Below the pieces are notes generated by a model, which was not told the DNA's origin, did no database searches, and worked only from the letters and a program-made list of their open reading frames with translations. Below are positions 1-8,452 of a stretch of DNA of 32,167 nt, in pieces; the first letter of the stretch is position 1; every line of letters starts with the position of its first letter. Source of the DNA: Planctomycetota bacterium (GTDB lineage Bacteria; Planctomycetota; UBA1135); NCBI GenBank assembly GCA_030748415.1, contig JASMMA010000020.1, forward strand, positions 1-32,167, written 5' to 3'. The translations under genes were made by a program, and so were the position numbers.

Positions 1-1344
1 AGTTTCCACCCCAGTCAGGAATTGAGGGTGCCTACTTTGACCCCAATAATAGGGTGCTGCACACTTTCTTTGATGAGCCTGAGTGAGGAATACTCGCCCT
101 CTTTCCGTATGAGCAATCATGGCGGAAGGGGATGCTTCAGAAGCCCAGTCAAAGAGCTTTTCCTCAGTGGCCCAATGCCCAACTGTGCTGAAAGTGGAAA
201 CGCCATGGAATGAAACAAGAAGTCCGAGAACGACCTTTTTGACATTCCCAAAACCTGAATATGTGATTGCTTTTGCCAAAAGAAGAACAAAGCCTGCTGA
301 AGCCAGGTAAGAGAAGCGTTCCTCGAAGGGGAATTGACCCAAACTTGATGTTTTGAGAACAGGGGCCAAGCCTGCGAAAAGAAGGCCGACTCCCCAAAGC
401 ACGGTTGAGTTTTTTTTGCCTTTTGTAAGCCAGGAGAGACAAGCGGCTCCACAAGCTAGGAGCCCAAGTAAGGCAGGGAGCCACCGTTCCCAATCATGTA
501 AGTTAAGCGAAATGCGAAGTGGGTGGAAAGGGGCATGGGGCCACGGCCAAAACAGGAAGGCGATGTAGCGGAAAACTAATTCGAAGGAAAGGGCAGCCTC
601 CTCTAAGAGTGGATTAGCGCGAAGCTCAAACCCATACCAAGTTAGTCGATGGTCAAAGCCCGCTGCGAGGCTGTCAAATGCAGAAACCCGTAAGAGCCAA
701 ACTATTCCAGCCACGAGAAGGAGTGGAAGGGCTTTCCCCTTGATTTCCCAAGTCATTAAGGCGCCGGCGAAACACAAACACCAAACGCCCAAAGCTAATT
801 CTTGGGATAGCATAGCGAATCCAAGAAAGAGACAGGCTGGCCATGTTTTCCCGTGAATCAAGCGTTCAATTGCGGAAAGGGAAAAGAAAGTGGCAAGGAG
901 GTAAGTGAGTGAAGAAGCCCAGGCAACAGGCTCAACATGAGCGCCATGTACTGCAAAAAGTGACCCAGCGATACCAGCGGTGAGAGGGCGCCAGTTCAAT
1001 GCAAGGGCCAATCGCGCAACCGCTACAGAACAAGCAGCGTGAAAGAGGATTGATGCTGAATGGAAAACCCAAGCAGCTCCGCCACCGATGTGCCAAAGTA
1101 GAGTAAATGCTCCAGTTCCAACTGGCCGATAGAATCCACCGGCCTGCTTTCGAGGGTCTTCTGCCATGTCCCACATCGGCTGAAAGAACCCATCCCAAAG
1201 GAAGGACAAATCCCTAAGGGCAAGGTTGTCGCGAAGAAGTTCAAGGTCGTCATAGACAAAGCCAGACCCGAGAATCTGCAAGAAAAAAAGAACCCCTAAA
1301 AGAGCAGGGAGCCGCACGGCATGGTGTTTTGTAAAGGACATCAT
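1..1344 (-). CDS. TMTC-like integral membrane O-glycosyltransferase (partial, runs off the window)
   Basis: An open frame of 448 codons runs from an ATG at 1344 to the window edge without a stop, so the C-terminus is missing. The protein is a multi-pass membrane protein. It matches the TMTC/GT-C pattern: a first luminal-type loop with FVYDDLELL (Asp32-Asp33), FYRPVG near residue 72, HSASILFH near 95, AVHGAHVEPVAW near 131, and EERFSYLASAGF late in the frame. Members of this family transfer sugar from a lipid-linked donor and usually end in TPR repeats, which would lie outside the window. The ATG overlaps the stop of the M1 peptidase gene as ATGA, so the two are probably translationally coupled. 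No Shine-Dalgarno is visible. The family is fairly sure; donor and acceptor are unknown. Confidence 0.75.
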   Translation of the reverse strand, partial: MMSFTKHHAVRLPALLGVLFFLQILGSGFVYDDLELLRDNLALRDLSFLWDGFFQPMWDMAEDPRKQAGGFYRPVGTGAFTLLWHIGGGAAWVFHSASILFHAACSVAVARLALALNWRPLTAGIAGSLFAVHGAHVEPVAWASSLTYLLATFFSLSAIERLIHGKTWPACLFLGFAMLSQELALGVWCLCFAGALMTWEIKGKALPLLLVAGIVWLLRVSAFDSLAAGFDHRLTWYGFELRANPLLEEAALSFELVFRYIAFLFWPWPHAPFHPLRISLNLHDWERWLPALLGLLACGAACLSWLTKGKKNSTVLWGVGLLFAGLAPVLKTSSLGQFPFEERFSYLASAGFVLLLAKAITYSGFGNVKKVVLGLLVSFHGVSTFSTVGHWATEEKLFDWASEASPSAMIAHTERGRVFLTQAHQRKCAAPYYWGQSRHPQFLTGVET

Positions 1345-2936
1345 GTTCGGATTGGGAGAAGGGCATCGGGGTCTAATGCCATTTCTTTAGGAGAGAAGGG
1401 AAGTTCAAAAGAAAACACAGCTTTTGCGGAGTTGATGCGAAGGGGAAAGCGAGCTTCAGCGCCATCTTTAGATCGAAAGCGAACCTCGGTTGCAAATGGG
1501 AACCAATGTTTTTTGTTTTGGGTTAAATTGAGTGATACGCTCCAAATTTTCGATTTTCGTTTTGATTTGAATGAGGCCTCAATATTCGGTACTTGGGTAC
1601 CATGAATCCACATCCGGAAGAAATGGTTCAGGTCAATTCCAGAAGATTCTTCGAGGGCGGTTTGAAATTTTCCAGTGTCTGCAGTTTCGTCGCCGCAAGT
1701 GTCGAAATAGTGTCGAAGAGCGGCGAAGAATGTTTCCTCGCCCATCCAGGATTCAAGTAGATACAACACCATTCCACCTTTGTTGTAAACAAGATGGTGG
1801 CCAAACATATTATCAATCGGTGGGTTTGAAAGGGGCCTCGCAGTCTTGCTGCGAGCCAACCGAAGAACACTCCTTCGCCATTGTTGAAGAAGATACTTTG
1901 CCTCTTTTGGGTTATCGGATTGCCTTGCCCACAGGTGCTCGCTCCATGTGGCGCCACCTTCATTTAACCACAGGTCTTTCCATTGTCTTGGGCTGACCCA
2001 ATCACCAAACCACTGGTGGCCGAGTTCGTGGGCAAGTAAGCCTTCGTTTCCGCCTAACCCAGCCATTCGGCCTAGGACGGTCATTGTTTGGCATTCCAGC
2101 CCACCAACCATGAGGCGAGTGAAGACATGGCCATATCGAGAAAAGGGGTAAGGTCCCAGAGCAATTTCGAAGGCAGGAATTTGCTTCGTCATAACAGCTA
2201 AATTCTTTCGAACTCGTTCTCCATCACCTGGGAGAGCAAGGTCAATAATGGGAATGGGAGCTGGGCGGAAGATTACATCGAATGGGCCAGCGGCAAGGGA
2301 AACTAAATAGGTTGCAACTTGAGTAGTGGATTCCCAGCGGGAGCGGGTCCATCCTGGGCTGTTCGAATAGTGGGTGAACTGCCCCGTAGCGGCGCCAAAG
2401 TTTCCAGAAGGTAAAAGCAAGTCAATGCTGACCTTTGCTTTATCACTTGGATGGTCGTTGCAAGGAAACCAATTCCTAGCACCATCCGGTTCAGGGTAGG
2501 CCACCAACCCGATTCCGTCGGTTAATAAGCCAACAGGTTCGCCCATCGTTACAGACCGTTGGGGAAGAGTGCCTGCATAATGAATTTCCAATGACAGCTC
2601 ACTTCCCTCAGGTGTCCGCTTGGGTAGTTTTAAGACTAGGCGGTCTTTTTTTTGAAGGAACTTGGCGCGGCTTCCGTTGATATGAACCTTGGACACGAGT
2701 AGTGAGGAAGAAAAATCCAGTTCCACGGTTTTTGAATCCTCTTTCAACCGAAGGGTGATCGTGGCTCTGGCCGAAATACGCGGTGTTGGCGGAAAAAGTG
2801 CCAAAGCCAAGTCATAGTGCTGCACATCGATTCCGGCGTTTCCGCGGCCCGGGACGGCAGCGTCGGGCACAGCAGGACCCTCCGACTGAGGCTGGAGGGG
2901 ACACAAGGCCAGGAGGAGAAGCGGCGAGAACAGCAT
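1341..2936 (-). CDS. M1 family zinc aminopeptidase-like metallopeptidase, secreted
   Basis: The 531-residue protein has a hydrophobic N-terminal signal segment (residues 2-14). An aminopeptidase-N-like beta domain follows, then the gluzincin site HELGHQWFGDW at 303-313 with the third zinc ligand Glu326 in LWLNEGGATW, so the catalytic set is intact. The exopeptidase motif, usually G-x-M-E-N, reads GGLECQ at 278-283. Its Glu281 is kept, but Met and Asn are replaced. The protein is shorter than classical 850-residue M1 enzymes, as is common for bacterial secreted members that lack the C-terminal helical domain. Its stop overlaps the start of the next gene as ATGA. Family assignment is firm; substrate, and whether it trims N-termini, is not known. 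Confidence 0.9.
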   Translation of the reverse strand: MLFSPLLLLALCPLQPQSEGPAVPDAAVPGRGNAGIDVQHYDLALALFPPTPRISARATITLRLKEDSKTVELDFSSSLLVSKVHINGSRAKFLQKKDRLVLKLPKRTPEGSELSLEIHYAGTLPQRSVTMGEPVGLLTDGIGLVAYPEPDGARNWFPCNDHPSDKAKVSIDLLLPSGNFGAATGQFTHYSNSPGWTRSRWESTTQVATYLVSLAAGPFDVIFRPAPIPIIDLALPGDGERVRKNLAVMTKQIPAFEIALGPYPFSRYGHVFTRLMVGGLECQTMTVLGRMAGLGGNEGLLAHELGHQWFGDWVSPRQWKDLWLNEGGATWSEHLWARQSDNPKEAKYLLQQWRRSVLRLARSKTARPLSNPPIDNMFGHHLVYNKGGMVLYLLESWMGEETFFAALRHYFDTCGDETADTGKFQTALEESSGIDLNHFFRMWIHGTQVPNIEASFKSKRKSKIWSVSLNLTQNKKHWFPFATEVRFRSKDGAEARFPLRINSAKAVFSFELPFSPKEMALDPDALLPIRT

Positions 2937-2973
2937 CCTTATGGGAAGGATAGGTTCGCGCGGCTTTGTCCGT

Positions 2974-2979
2974 TACAAT
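2974..2979 (+). promoter_or_regulatory. Candidate -10 element of ddl
   Basis: TACAAT ends 8 nt before the ddl ATG at 2988, so a transcript would start at or within a few bases of the start codon. No convincing -35 is seen 16-18 bp upstream, and no Shine-Dalgarno precedes the ATG. The 51-bp gap is shared with the divergent M1 peptidase gene. Confidence 0.35.
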
Positions 2980-2987
2980 ACTGCTGC

Positions 2988-4058
2988 ATGCGCAGCCCTC
3001 AACGCACTCGATTGGCCCTCCTTTTTGGCGGGATTTCTGAAGAACATGCTGTAAGTTTGCGGTCTGCCTCGGCAGTGCTTCGCGCGCTGGATCAGAATCG
3101 CTGGGATGTTCGACTTGTGGGCATTACTTCAGAGGGCCGGTTTTTGAATGAAGAAGATTCTGCCGCTCTTTTGGAGGGCAGAGATTTTAAAGGCCCAGGT
3201 GGTTTTCCTGCTTTACCTGAAGGGACTGAATGCGTTTTTCCCGTTCTGCATGGGCCAGGTGGTGAAGATGGGAGCCTCCAAGGTTGGCTAGAACTCTGCG
3301 GCGTTCCCTTTGTGGGTTCTGGAACACTTGGTTCTGCATTGGCCATGGATAAGTCTGTAGCCAAGCGAGTCCTGCGTGACGCTGGAATTGAAGTTGTTTC
3401 CTGGACCGAGCTTCGCCACCGCGATTATCTTGCGGATAAAGAAATCGTTTTGTCTCACCTGATTGAAGACCGTGGCTTACCATGCTTTGTGAAGCCCGCT
3501 TGTCAGGGGTCTTCTGTTGGAATCTCTCGAGTTGAGACCGAAGATGAGCTTCGTGCCGGTTTGGATCACGCATTCACATTTGGTGAATGGGTTTTGGTCG
3601 AACCCGCTTTAAACGCAAAGGAACTTGAAATTGCTGTACTCGGTGGTGCAGAACCTTTTGCGACGGTCCCGGGTGAGGTTCAACCAGAAAGCTGGTACGA
3701 TTTCTCGTCCAAGTATGAAAACGATTCTGCCGAACTTGTCGTCCCAGCAGAAGGGATTCAGCCCCAGATGACGGTGGGCATGCAAGAAATCGCACTCCGA
3801 GCCTTTGATGTTCTCCGACTATCCGGAATGGCCCGCATCGACTTTTTTATTGGTAAGAAAACGGGTCGATTGGTCGTGAACGAGGTCAATACAATCCCAG
3901 GATTTACTTCCATATCCATGTACCCCAAACTCATGGAACATTCTGGAATTGGATTCACTGACCTTTGTGACCGTTTGATTAAGGAAGCCCTTTCAGAGAA
4001 AGTCACGCACGAGGTTGAATCACCAAGCCAACTTCAGGCAGAAAACGGAACCGCCTGA
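2988..4058 (+). CDS. ddl: D-alanine--D-alanine ligase
   Basis: This ATP-grasp enzyme joins two D-alanines in the cytoplasm for the peptidoglycan stem peptide. The 356-residue product shows the N-terminal LFGGISEEHAVSLRSA motif (residues 12-28), VLHGPGGEDGSLQGWLE, the ATP-binding FVKPACQGSSVGIS stretch and the metal-binding NEVNTIPGFTSISMYP near the C-terminus. The frame is open further upstream, but ATG 2988 is chosen because the family N-terminus begins about seven residues later and earlier codons lie opposite the divergent M1 gene. The protein carries roughly 20 residues beyond the usual family end; the last 13 codons (stop included) overlap, tail to tail, the end of the arginine-dihydrolase-like gene. 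Confidence 0.95.
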   Translation: MRSPQRTRLALLFGGISEEHAVSLRSASAVLRALDQNRWDVRLVGITSEGRFLNEEDSAALLEGRDFKGPGGFPALPEGTECVFPVLHGPGGEDGSLQGWLELCGVPFVGSGTLGSALAMDKSVAKRVLRDAGIEVVSWTELRHRDYLADKEIVLSHLIEDRGLPCFVKPACQGSSVGISRVETEDELRAGLDHAFTFGEWVLVEPALNAKELEIAVLGGAEPFATVPGEVQPESWYDFSSKYENDSAELVVPAEGIQPQMTVGMQEIALRAFDVLRLSGMARIDFFIGKKTGRLVVNEVNTIPGFTSISMYPKLMEHSGIGFTDLCDRLIKEALSEKVTHEVESPSQLQAENGTA

Positions 4059-4916
4059 TTTTCTAAATTCTGAAGTGTCCAGGGGGATGGCCTGGAAGCC
4101 TTTGCTACTGAGGACAGCCTCTACTTGGGGGTTGCCGGACTGAAGTAGGACATTTTTCCCATCGGGGCAATGAGCATTCCCTGCAAAGTTGAGGGCTTCA
4201 TCAAGGGAGATTGGAATAAGGTCCTCGAAGGCCGACTGAAGCAGAGTTATTCCATGGTCGTTGAAGGCACAAGGAACAAAAAGGGCCGTCGTTTCATTTA
4301 GAGGGGCAAGGGCGGTGTCTAAGTGATAAAAGCGAGAGTCCTGGAGTTCATAGTGCAGGATTTGAAGTTCAGGGTGAGCTTCAGCGATTATGTTCCAAGC
4401 TTCAATCGAGGACCTAGTTCCGGTTCCAGCATGAATCAGGTGCCTTCCTGGGTGGAGGATGCCGTCGCCGCAACCTTCGAAACGCGTTACGCAATCCGGA
4501 AATCGTCTTGTTGGTATTTTCTGTCCTTCAAAGAAACGAGCATGGAAATCAACCTCACTTCTTCGTGATGAGTGGGCCATTTTAGAAAGCCAAACTTCCC
4601 GAGTTCCATTTGGGAGAGGAAGGACCAAGGAAGGATTGGCGGTAAAACAAAAATCAGAGAGTCCCTCAACAGGGTCCAGAATTTCTACTTGAATATTCAG
4701 CTTTTTATAGGCGTGTGAAAGTGCGCCCCACTGTTTCAGAGCAAGGCCTGAATCAATGGACTTGGGGTTTCCCTTTGAATCCGCCATGTGCACATTGATG
4801 ACTTCAGTAACTTCAAAGTACTTGGGATTGCCCAAAAGGACACGATTTAGAAGAGGAACCTGGGCTAGCGCTTGGAGTGATTGGCCCCATTCTCCAGCCT
4901 GGCGAGCGATTGGCAT
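4020..4916 (-). CDS. Arginine dihydrolase / amidinotransferase-superfamily enzyme (ArgZ/AgrE N-domain type)
   Basis: The 298-residue protein resembles the guanidino-modifying domain of cyanobacterial ArgZ/AgrE, which hydrolyses arginine to ornithine, ammonia and CO2. Visible family marks are YFEVTEVINVHM (33-44), CFTANPSLVL with Asn94 (the Asn at this place distinguishes dihydrolase-type enzymes from deiminases), FEGCGDGILH, RFYHLDTALAPL, LNFAGNAHC, and a C-terminal GGSVFC with the presumed nucleophile Cys293. The ornithine-cyclodeaminase-like C-terminal domain of AgrE is absent. It is the last gene of the ABC operon, 2 nt after the preceding stop. A dimethylarginine hydrolase or simple deiminase is the main alternative. 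Confidence 0.75.
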   Translation of the reverse strand: MPIARQAGEWGQSLQALAQVPLLNRVLLGNPKYFEVTEVINVHMADSKGNPKSIDSGLALKQWGALSHAYKKLNIQVEILDPVEGLSDFCFTANPSLVLPLPNGTREVWLSKMAHSSRRSEVDFHARFFEGQKIPTRRFPDCVTRFEGCGDGILHPGRHLIHAGTGTRSSIEAWNIIAEAHPELQILHYELQDSRFYHLDTALAPLNETTALFVPCAFNDHGITLLQSAFEDLIPISLDEALNFAGNAHCPDGKNVLLQSGNPQVEAVLSSKGFQAIPLDTSEFRKSGGSVFCLKLAW

Positions 4917-4918
4917 AG

Positions 4919-5701
4919 TTAAAGAACATCCCTGTTTTTAGCAGCCATGGTTGATAACCAAAGGGCGAAGATCATGACCACTAATAAAGCTGTTAAGGAA
5001 AGGAAGGTGCTTGGCGGAGAAGCATCGGGCACAAAAAAACCCTCTTGGACATTTTTTATCCCACACCAATCTCGTAGAAGGCCAAAAAGATATCGGTGGG
5101 GAGAGGTGTTCCGAAGGCTTCCGGGTAAAGCACCGACGATGGCGCCCCAACCTATGAGAAGGCCGATGGACCAAAGTGCTGATCGTTTGGACCAAACTGC
5201 AAAAAGTAGGCAAACGGCTCCGTAGGTTGCTGCGCCAACGCCCATGACTGCCCACAAGCCAAAGGCACGACTAATCCAATCGCCAGTTGAGGCGGGGGAA
5301 TTGGAATCTGCAGTCGCCATGATGAGAGCGTTAGCGGAGATTCCAATAGCGGTCAGAGCAAGAAAGGCGAGCAATGAACCTTGGTGAATCCCAAGGAGAA
5401 TCTTCCAGCGGGGCGAGGGCCGCGTCCAAAGATACGAAATGGACCCAGATTCGTATAGCTCTCCAACGGTGGGAAGAACTGTAAACATGCAGAGCATGGG
5501 CAGCACGAAATAAAGACAAAGGGGTGCAATCGAAAAGCCGAAATCTGTGAATGCGTCACGCTCACCGTCCCAGGCACCCGCCCAAGCACCAATGGCAACT
5601 ATGAGTGCAGGCAGGAGCGAGATAAAAAGAGCAGGCAAGGTGCGCCGACCGATGAGCGCTCTTCGAAGTGACCAGTTGCGAGAGGCGATCATTGCGGTCA
5701 T
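4919..5701 (-). CDS. ABC-2 type transporter permease
   Basis: The 260-residue protein has about six hydrophobic segments separated by short loops (for example LPALFISLLPALIVAIGAWAG near 23-43 and LTALLVVMIFALWL near the C-terminus). This is the layout of ABC-2 permeases, which carry no nucleotide-binding motif. It starts inside the stop of the ATPase gene before it (ATGA overlap), so it pairs with that ATPase. A GGGAGAG stretch upstream of the ATG is one of the few purine-rich ribosome-binding candidates in this operon. The transported substrate cannot be told. Confidence 0.8.
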   Translation of the reverse strand: MTAMIASRNWSLRRALIGRRTLPALFISLLPALIVAIGAWAGAWDGERDAFTDFGFSIAPLCLYFVLPMLCMFTVLPTVGELYESGSISYLWTRPSPRWKILLGIHQGSLLAFLALTAIGISANALIMATADSNSPASTGDWISRAFGLWAVMGVGAATYGAVCLLFAVWSKRSALWSIGLLIGWGAIVGALPGSLRNTSPHRYLFGLLRDWCGIKNVQEGFFVPDASPPSTFLSLTALLVVMIFALWLSTMAAKNRDVL

Positions 5702-6624
5702 GCGGGCTCTCCCACAAGAAGTTCAAATAGAGACTCCAGGTTATTGTCTTCGATTTCAATCCCTTTAATGAGCCCTTGGCAGCCGAGCTCACCGAGGTGC
5801 TTAAGAAGTTCATCCAGTTGCCTCGTCTCCACCACAAGCTCTAATTCAGAGAAGCGCATTCCAGCAGCGAGTTTATTGGACATGAGAGAAGCGCCTACTT
5901 CGAGAGGCGCGGATGTTTTGACAACTACTTCTCGAGGTCGGGTATTGATGAGAGATCGGATATCTTCTAGTGCACCCTCCGCAAGAAGCCGGCCGTGGTG
6001 CAGGAGCAGGATTTTCTTTGTAATGGATTCAACATCATGAAGTACATGGGATGCCAAGAGGATAGTCCGCCCTTCTTGGCCAAGTTCTCGAATTAAATCA
6101 AGAGTGGCTCGTCGGCTAATTGGGTCCATTCCGTTCAGGGGCTCATCTAAAAGCAAGACCTCTGGTTCAAAAAGAAGGGCTTGAGCTAATTTGATGCGCT
6201 GGCGCATCCCCTTGGACATTTCACATAGGCGTTTTTGGCAAGATTCCTCCATGCCTGTTTGTTCCAGGGAGCACCGAGCACGATTTCGTGCACTGATTGA
6301 ATTCTCCCCTGAGATACGGGCCATCAAAACGAGAAAATCAATCGCTCGCTCGTCTTCGAAGTGAATGTCATCTCCGGGTGTGTAGGCAATTTTGGAAAAT
6401 GGCCTCCAAGTGCCTGGAGTTAACTCTTGCCCAAAGAGAATTACCTTTCCGCGGCTGGGTTTTATTTGCCCAGTTAGGAGTCGCATCAAAGTAGATTTTC
6501 CAGAACCATTCGGCCCCAATAAGCCAACAACGCCGGGGCCAATGTCCGCAGTTAATCCAGAAAGGCCCTGGACTTCTCCGTACCAACGAGACAAACCGAT
6601 ACAGCGGATGGGCGCGTTGCTCAT
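5698..6624 (-). CDS. ABC transporter ATP-binding protein (ABC-2 type)
   Basis: This is a 308-residue ATPase with Walker A GPNGSGKST (37-45), a degenerate signature MSKGM (136-140) where LSGGQ is usual, Walker B VLLLDEP with Glu161, and the switch His193 in ASHVLHD. The set is complete, so it should hydrolyse ATP. A C-terminal extension of about 100 residues, typical of ABC-2 exporters, follows the ATPase core. It overlaps both neighbouring permease genes by 4 bp and most likely energises the permease encoded next (4919-5701). Confidence 0.92.
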   Translation of the reverse strand: MSNAPIRCIGLSRWYGEVQGLSGLTADIGPGVVGLLGPNGSGKSTLMRLLTGQIKPSRGKVILFGQELTPGTWRPFSKIAYTPGDDIHFEDERAIDFLVLMARISGENSISARNRARCSLEQTGMEESCQKRLCEMSKGMRQRIKLAQALLFEPEVLLLDEPLNGMDPISRRATLDLIRELGQEGRTILLASHVLHDVESITKKILLLHHGRLLAEGALEDIRSLINTRPREVVVKTSAPLEVGASLMSNKLAAGMRFSELELVVETRQLDELLKHLGELGCQGLIKGIEIEDNNLESLFELLVGEPA

Positions 6625-7517
6625 CCCACAACCCCCTTACGCAGAATTCGCTTCCAAAGGATTAAGAGGGAGATGCCAGCGATAAAGGCGAAAAGTAAAA
6701 CGGCATGTGCGAGGGTTGCTAGGCCAGAGTCCGGGGAAACCTCGAGCCCCAGTGATGCGTGGACAATGAGCTTAATGGATTCCGGAATTGAAAGGGCTAG
6801 GAAGACTTTCATGTCTGTGAGCTCATGGAGGATATGAGCGATTGGAGCAGAGAGTAGGAATAAGACAATGAGTCCCATGCTTGTCCAGGTCGAGCTTTTT
6901 GAGATACTGGACACGGCTTGAATAAGAAGGGCAAGGACCACAGAGACCCCGCCGAAAGACAAGAGAATGCCCTTTGGAACCATGGCAACCCATTCAAAAT
7001 GGCCCTCGGGTGCGGTTAGTACGTCGAAACTCCAAACCCAAAGCAATGGGAGTAATGTTGCTCCGAGTAGGAAAGCAAGAAAGGCCAGGGTGCGGCCAAA
7101 TAGGTAAGCGAAGGGAGTGAGTGGTCGCGCGAAATAAGCTTCGAGGGCTCGTGTTCGCATATCTGAGGAGATTAAGTCCTGCCCAAACAGAACAGAAAGT
7201 GGAAGTAGAACTGGGTAAATATAGAGCTTCAAGATGCCGGCATAAAATCGAGCATCGATTTGAAACGGTAGCTTTTCTTCAGGGTCAATCATATGGCCAA
7301 CTTGCTGCATGAGTTCACGCCAGCCCGGAATGACTTTATAAAGGGAATAAAACATAAGGGTTAAACCAAAGGCAGAAACCAAAGACCCTAAGCAAATTCG
7401 CCTAACCCATGTGATTTTCCAACCTCGATAGAGGGTGGCTGTAAAGATGGGCCACCATGCAGGATAGTTGGACTTCTGGCCACGGAAACGCTCATATTCA
7501 GCTGCTCGAAATGCCAT
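6621..7517 (-). CDS. ABC-2 type transporter permease
   Basis: This is a 298-residue membrane protein with an N-terminal amphipathic stretch and about six transmembrane segments (for example LAFLAFLLGATLLPLLWVW and VLLFAFIAGISLLILW). The cytoplasmic motif TRALEAYFARPLTPFAYLFGR is characteristic of ABC-2 permeases. Its ATG overlaps the preceding ATPase stop as TAATG (1 bp) and its stop overlaps the next ATPase start as ATGA. The gene order therefore reads ATPase-permease-ATPase-permease. Substrate unknown. Confidence 0.8.
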   Translation of the reverse strand: MAFRAAEYERFRGQKSNYPAWWPIFTATLYRGWKITWVRRICLGSLVSAFGLTLMFYSLYKVIPGWRELMQQVGHMIDPEEKLPFQIDARFYAGILKLYIYPVLLPLSVLFGQDLISSDMRTRALEAYFARPLTPFAYLFGRTLAFLAFLLGATLLPLLWVWSFDVLTAPEGHFEWVAMVPKGILLSFGGVSVVLALLIQAVSSISKSSTWTSMGLIVLFLLSAPIAHILHELTDMKVFLALSIPESIKLIVHASLGLEVSPDSGLATLAHAVLLFAFIAGISLLILWKRILRKGVVG

Positions 7518-8452
7518 TAGTTACTCTCGAGGGCTTCGAGGAATGCATCTTCCAAACTGCGGGCGGCAGGTTTAAGGCTGAAGACTGGGGCGTTGCAACT
7601 TTGAGTGAGTTGGAAAACTTCAACGGGGGCAACGGCTTCGTCAGGACGCCCTAAGAGCAATTCGTCTGCTTGATTTCCCGGCAAGACATGGATTCCAAGT
7701 GCTTGAGCGGCCGTGGTGATTGCTTCTGTTTTCTCGGTAGTCGTTCGCAGGCGGCAAGCACCTCGGGCTGCAGATGTTAGTTTAGAAATCGTTCCAGATT
7801 GCTTAAGAACTCCATTGTCTAATACCCAAACTTCATCGCATAACAGTTCGACATCAGGCAACAAATGGGAGGCAAGAATAAGGTGAAGGCCATGCTCTTT
7901 TCGAGTTCGGTCAATGAGATCAAGCATGCGTGCGCGCCCCCGTGGGTCTAATCCATTTGTTGGCTCATCCAAGAAAAGAACATCAGGGTCATGAACGAGT
8001 GCTGCTGCCAATTTATACCTTTGGCGCATTCCAACTGAATAATCCGAAACTTCGCGGTAGCGTTCTTCTCCAAGGCCGACAAAATGAAGGACATCGTGGG
8101 CTCGGAGCATTGCGTCATCGGGCAGGAATCCACAAACTTCAGCCAAGTGGGCTAATCCTCGGACGCCCGACATTCCAGTGATGTAGCAATCCTGTTCAGG
8201 CATGTAGCCAATTCGTGAACGAAGTTTGGCTCCGCCTTTTTTGATGTCCAACCCGAGGGCGGACCCGTTTCCTGAGGAGGGTGAAACCAAACCCAGGATG
8301 GCGCGAAGTAAAGTCGATTTCCCGGCACCATTGGGGCCCAGAAGGCCAAGAGCTCCTCCCGGGAATCGTGCGCTGAATTCTTTTAGGGCAGTAAAGTTAC
8401 CGTATTGAACGGTAAGTTTATCCAGCTGAAGAATGGGGGGAGTGGAATTCAT
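7517..8452 (-). CDS. ABC transporter ATP-binding protein (ABC-2 type)
   Basis: This 311-residue ATPase has Walker A GPNGAGKST (39-47), IGYMPEQD as the Q-loop region (81-88), signature YSVGM (138-142), Walker B VLFLDEPTNGLD with Glu163, and switch His196. All ATPase elements are present. It most likely pairs with the permease encoded directly downstream (6621-7517). Together the two ATPase/permease pairs could form two exporters or one four-part machine. It starts within the stop of the parvulin-like gene (ATGA overlap). Confidence 0.92.
   Translation of the reverse strand: MNSTPPILQLDKLTVQYGNFTALKEFSARFPGGALGLLGPNGAGKSTLLRAILGLVSPSSGNGSALGLDIKKGGAKLRSRIGYMPEQDCYITGMSGVRGLAHLAEVCGFLPDDAMLRAHDVLHFVGLGEERYREVSDYSVGMRQRYKLAAALVHDPDVLFLDEPTNGLDPRGRARMLDLIDRTRKEHGLHLILASHLLPDVELLCDEVWVLDNGVLKQSGTISKLTSAARGACRLRTTTEKTEAITTAAQALGIHVLPGNQADELLLGRPDEAVAPVEVFQLTQSCNAPVFSLKPAARSLEDAFLEALESN

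Noticed and set aside
117-493. Two overlapping minus-strand frames of about 110 codons
   Set aside because: They are out-of-frame shadows of the partial TMTC-like gene, which is open through the same region.
2817-2987. N-terminal extension of ddl by 57 codons
   Set aside because: It lies opposite the signal-peptide region of the M1 gene and lacks family residues.
4919-8452. Antisense plus-strand frames of 60-98 codons in the ABC operon
   Set aside because: Each lies inside a well-supported gene and has no family motif.
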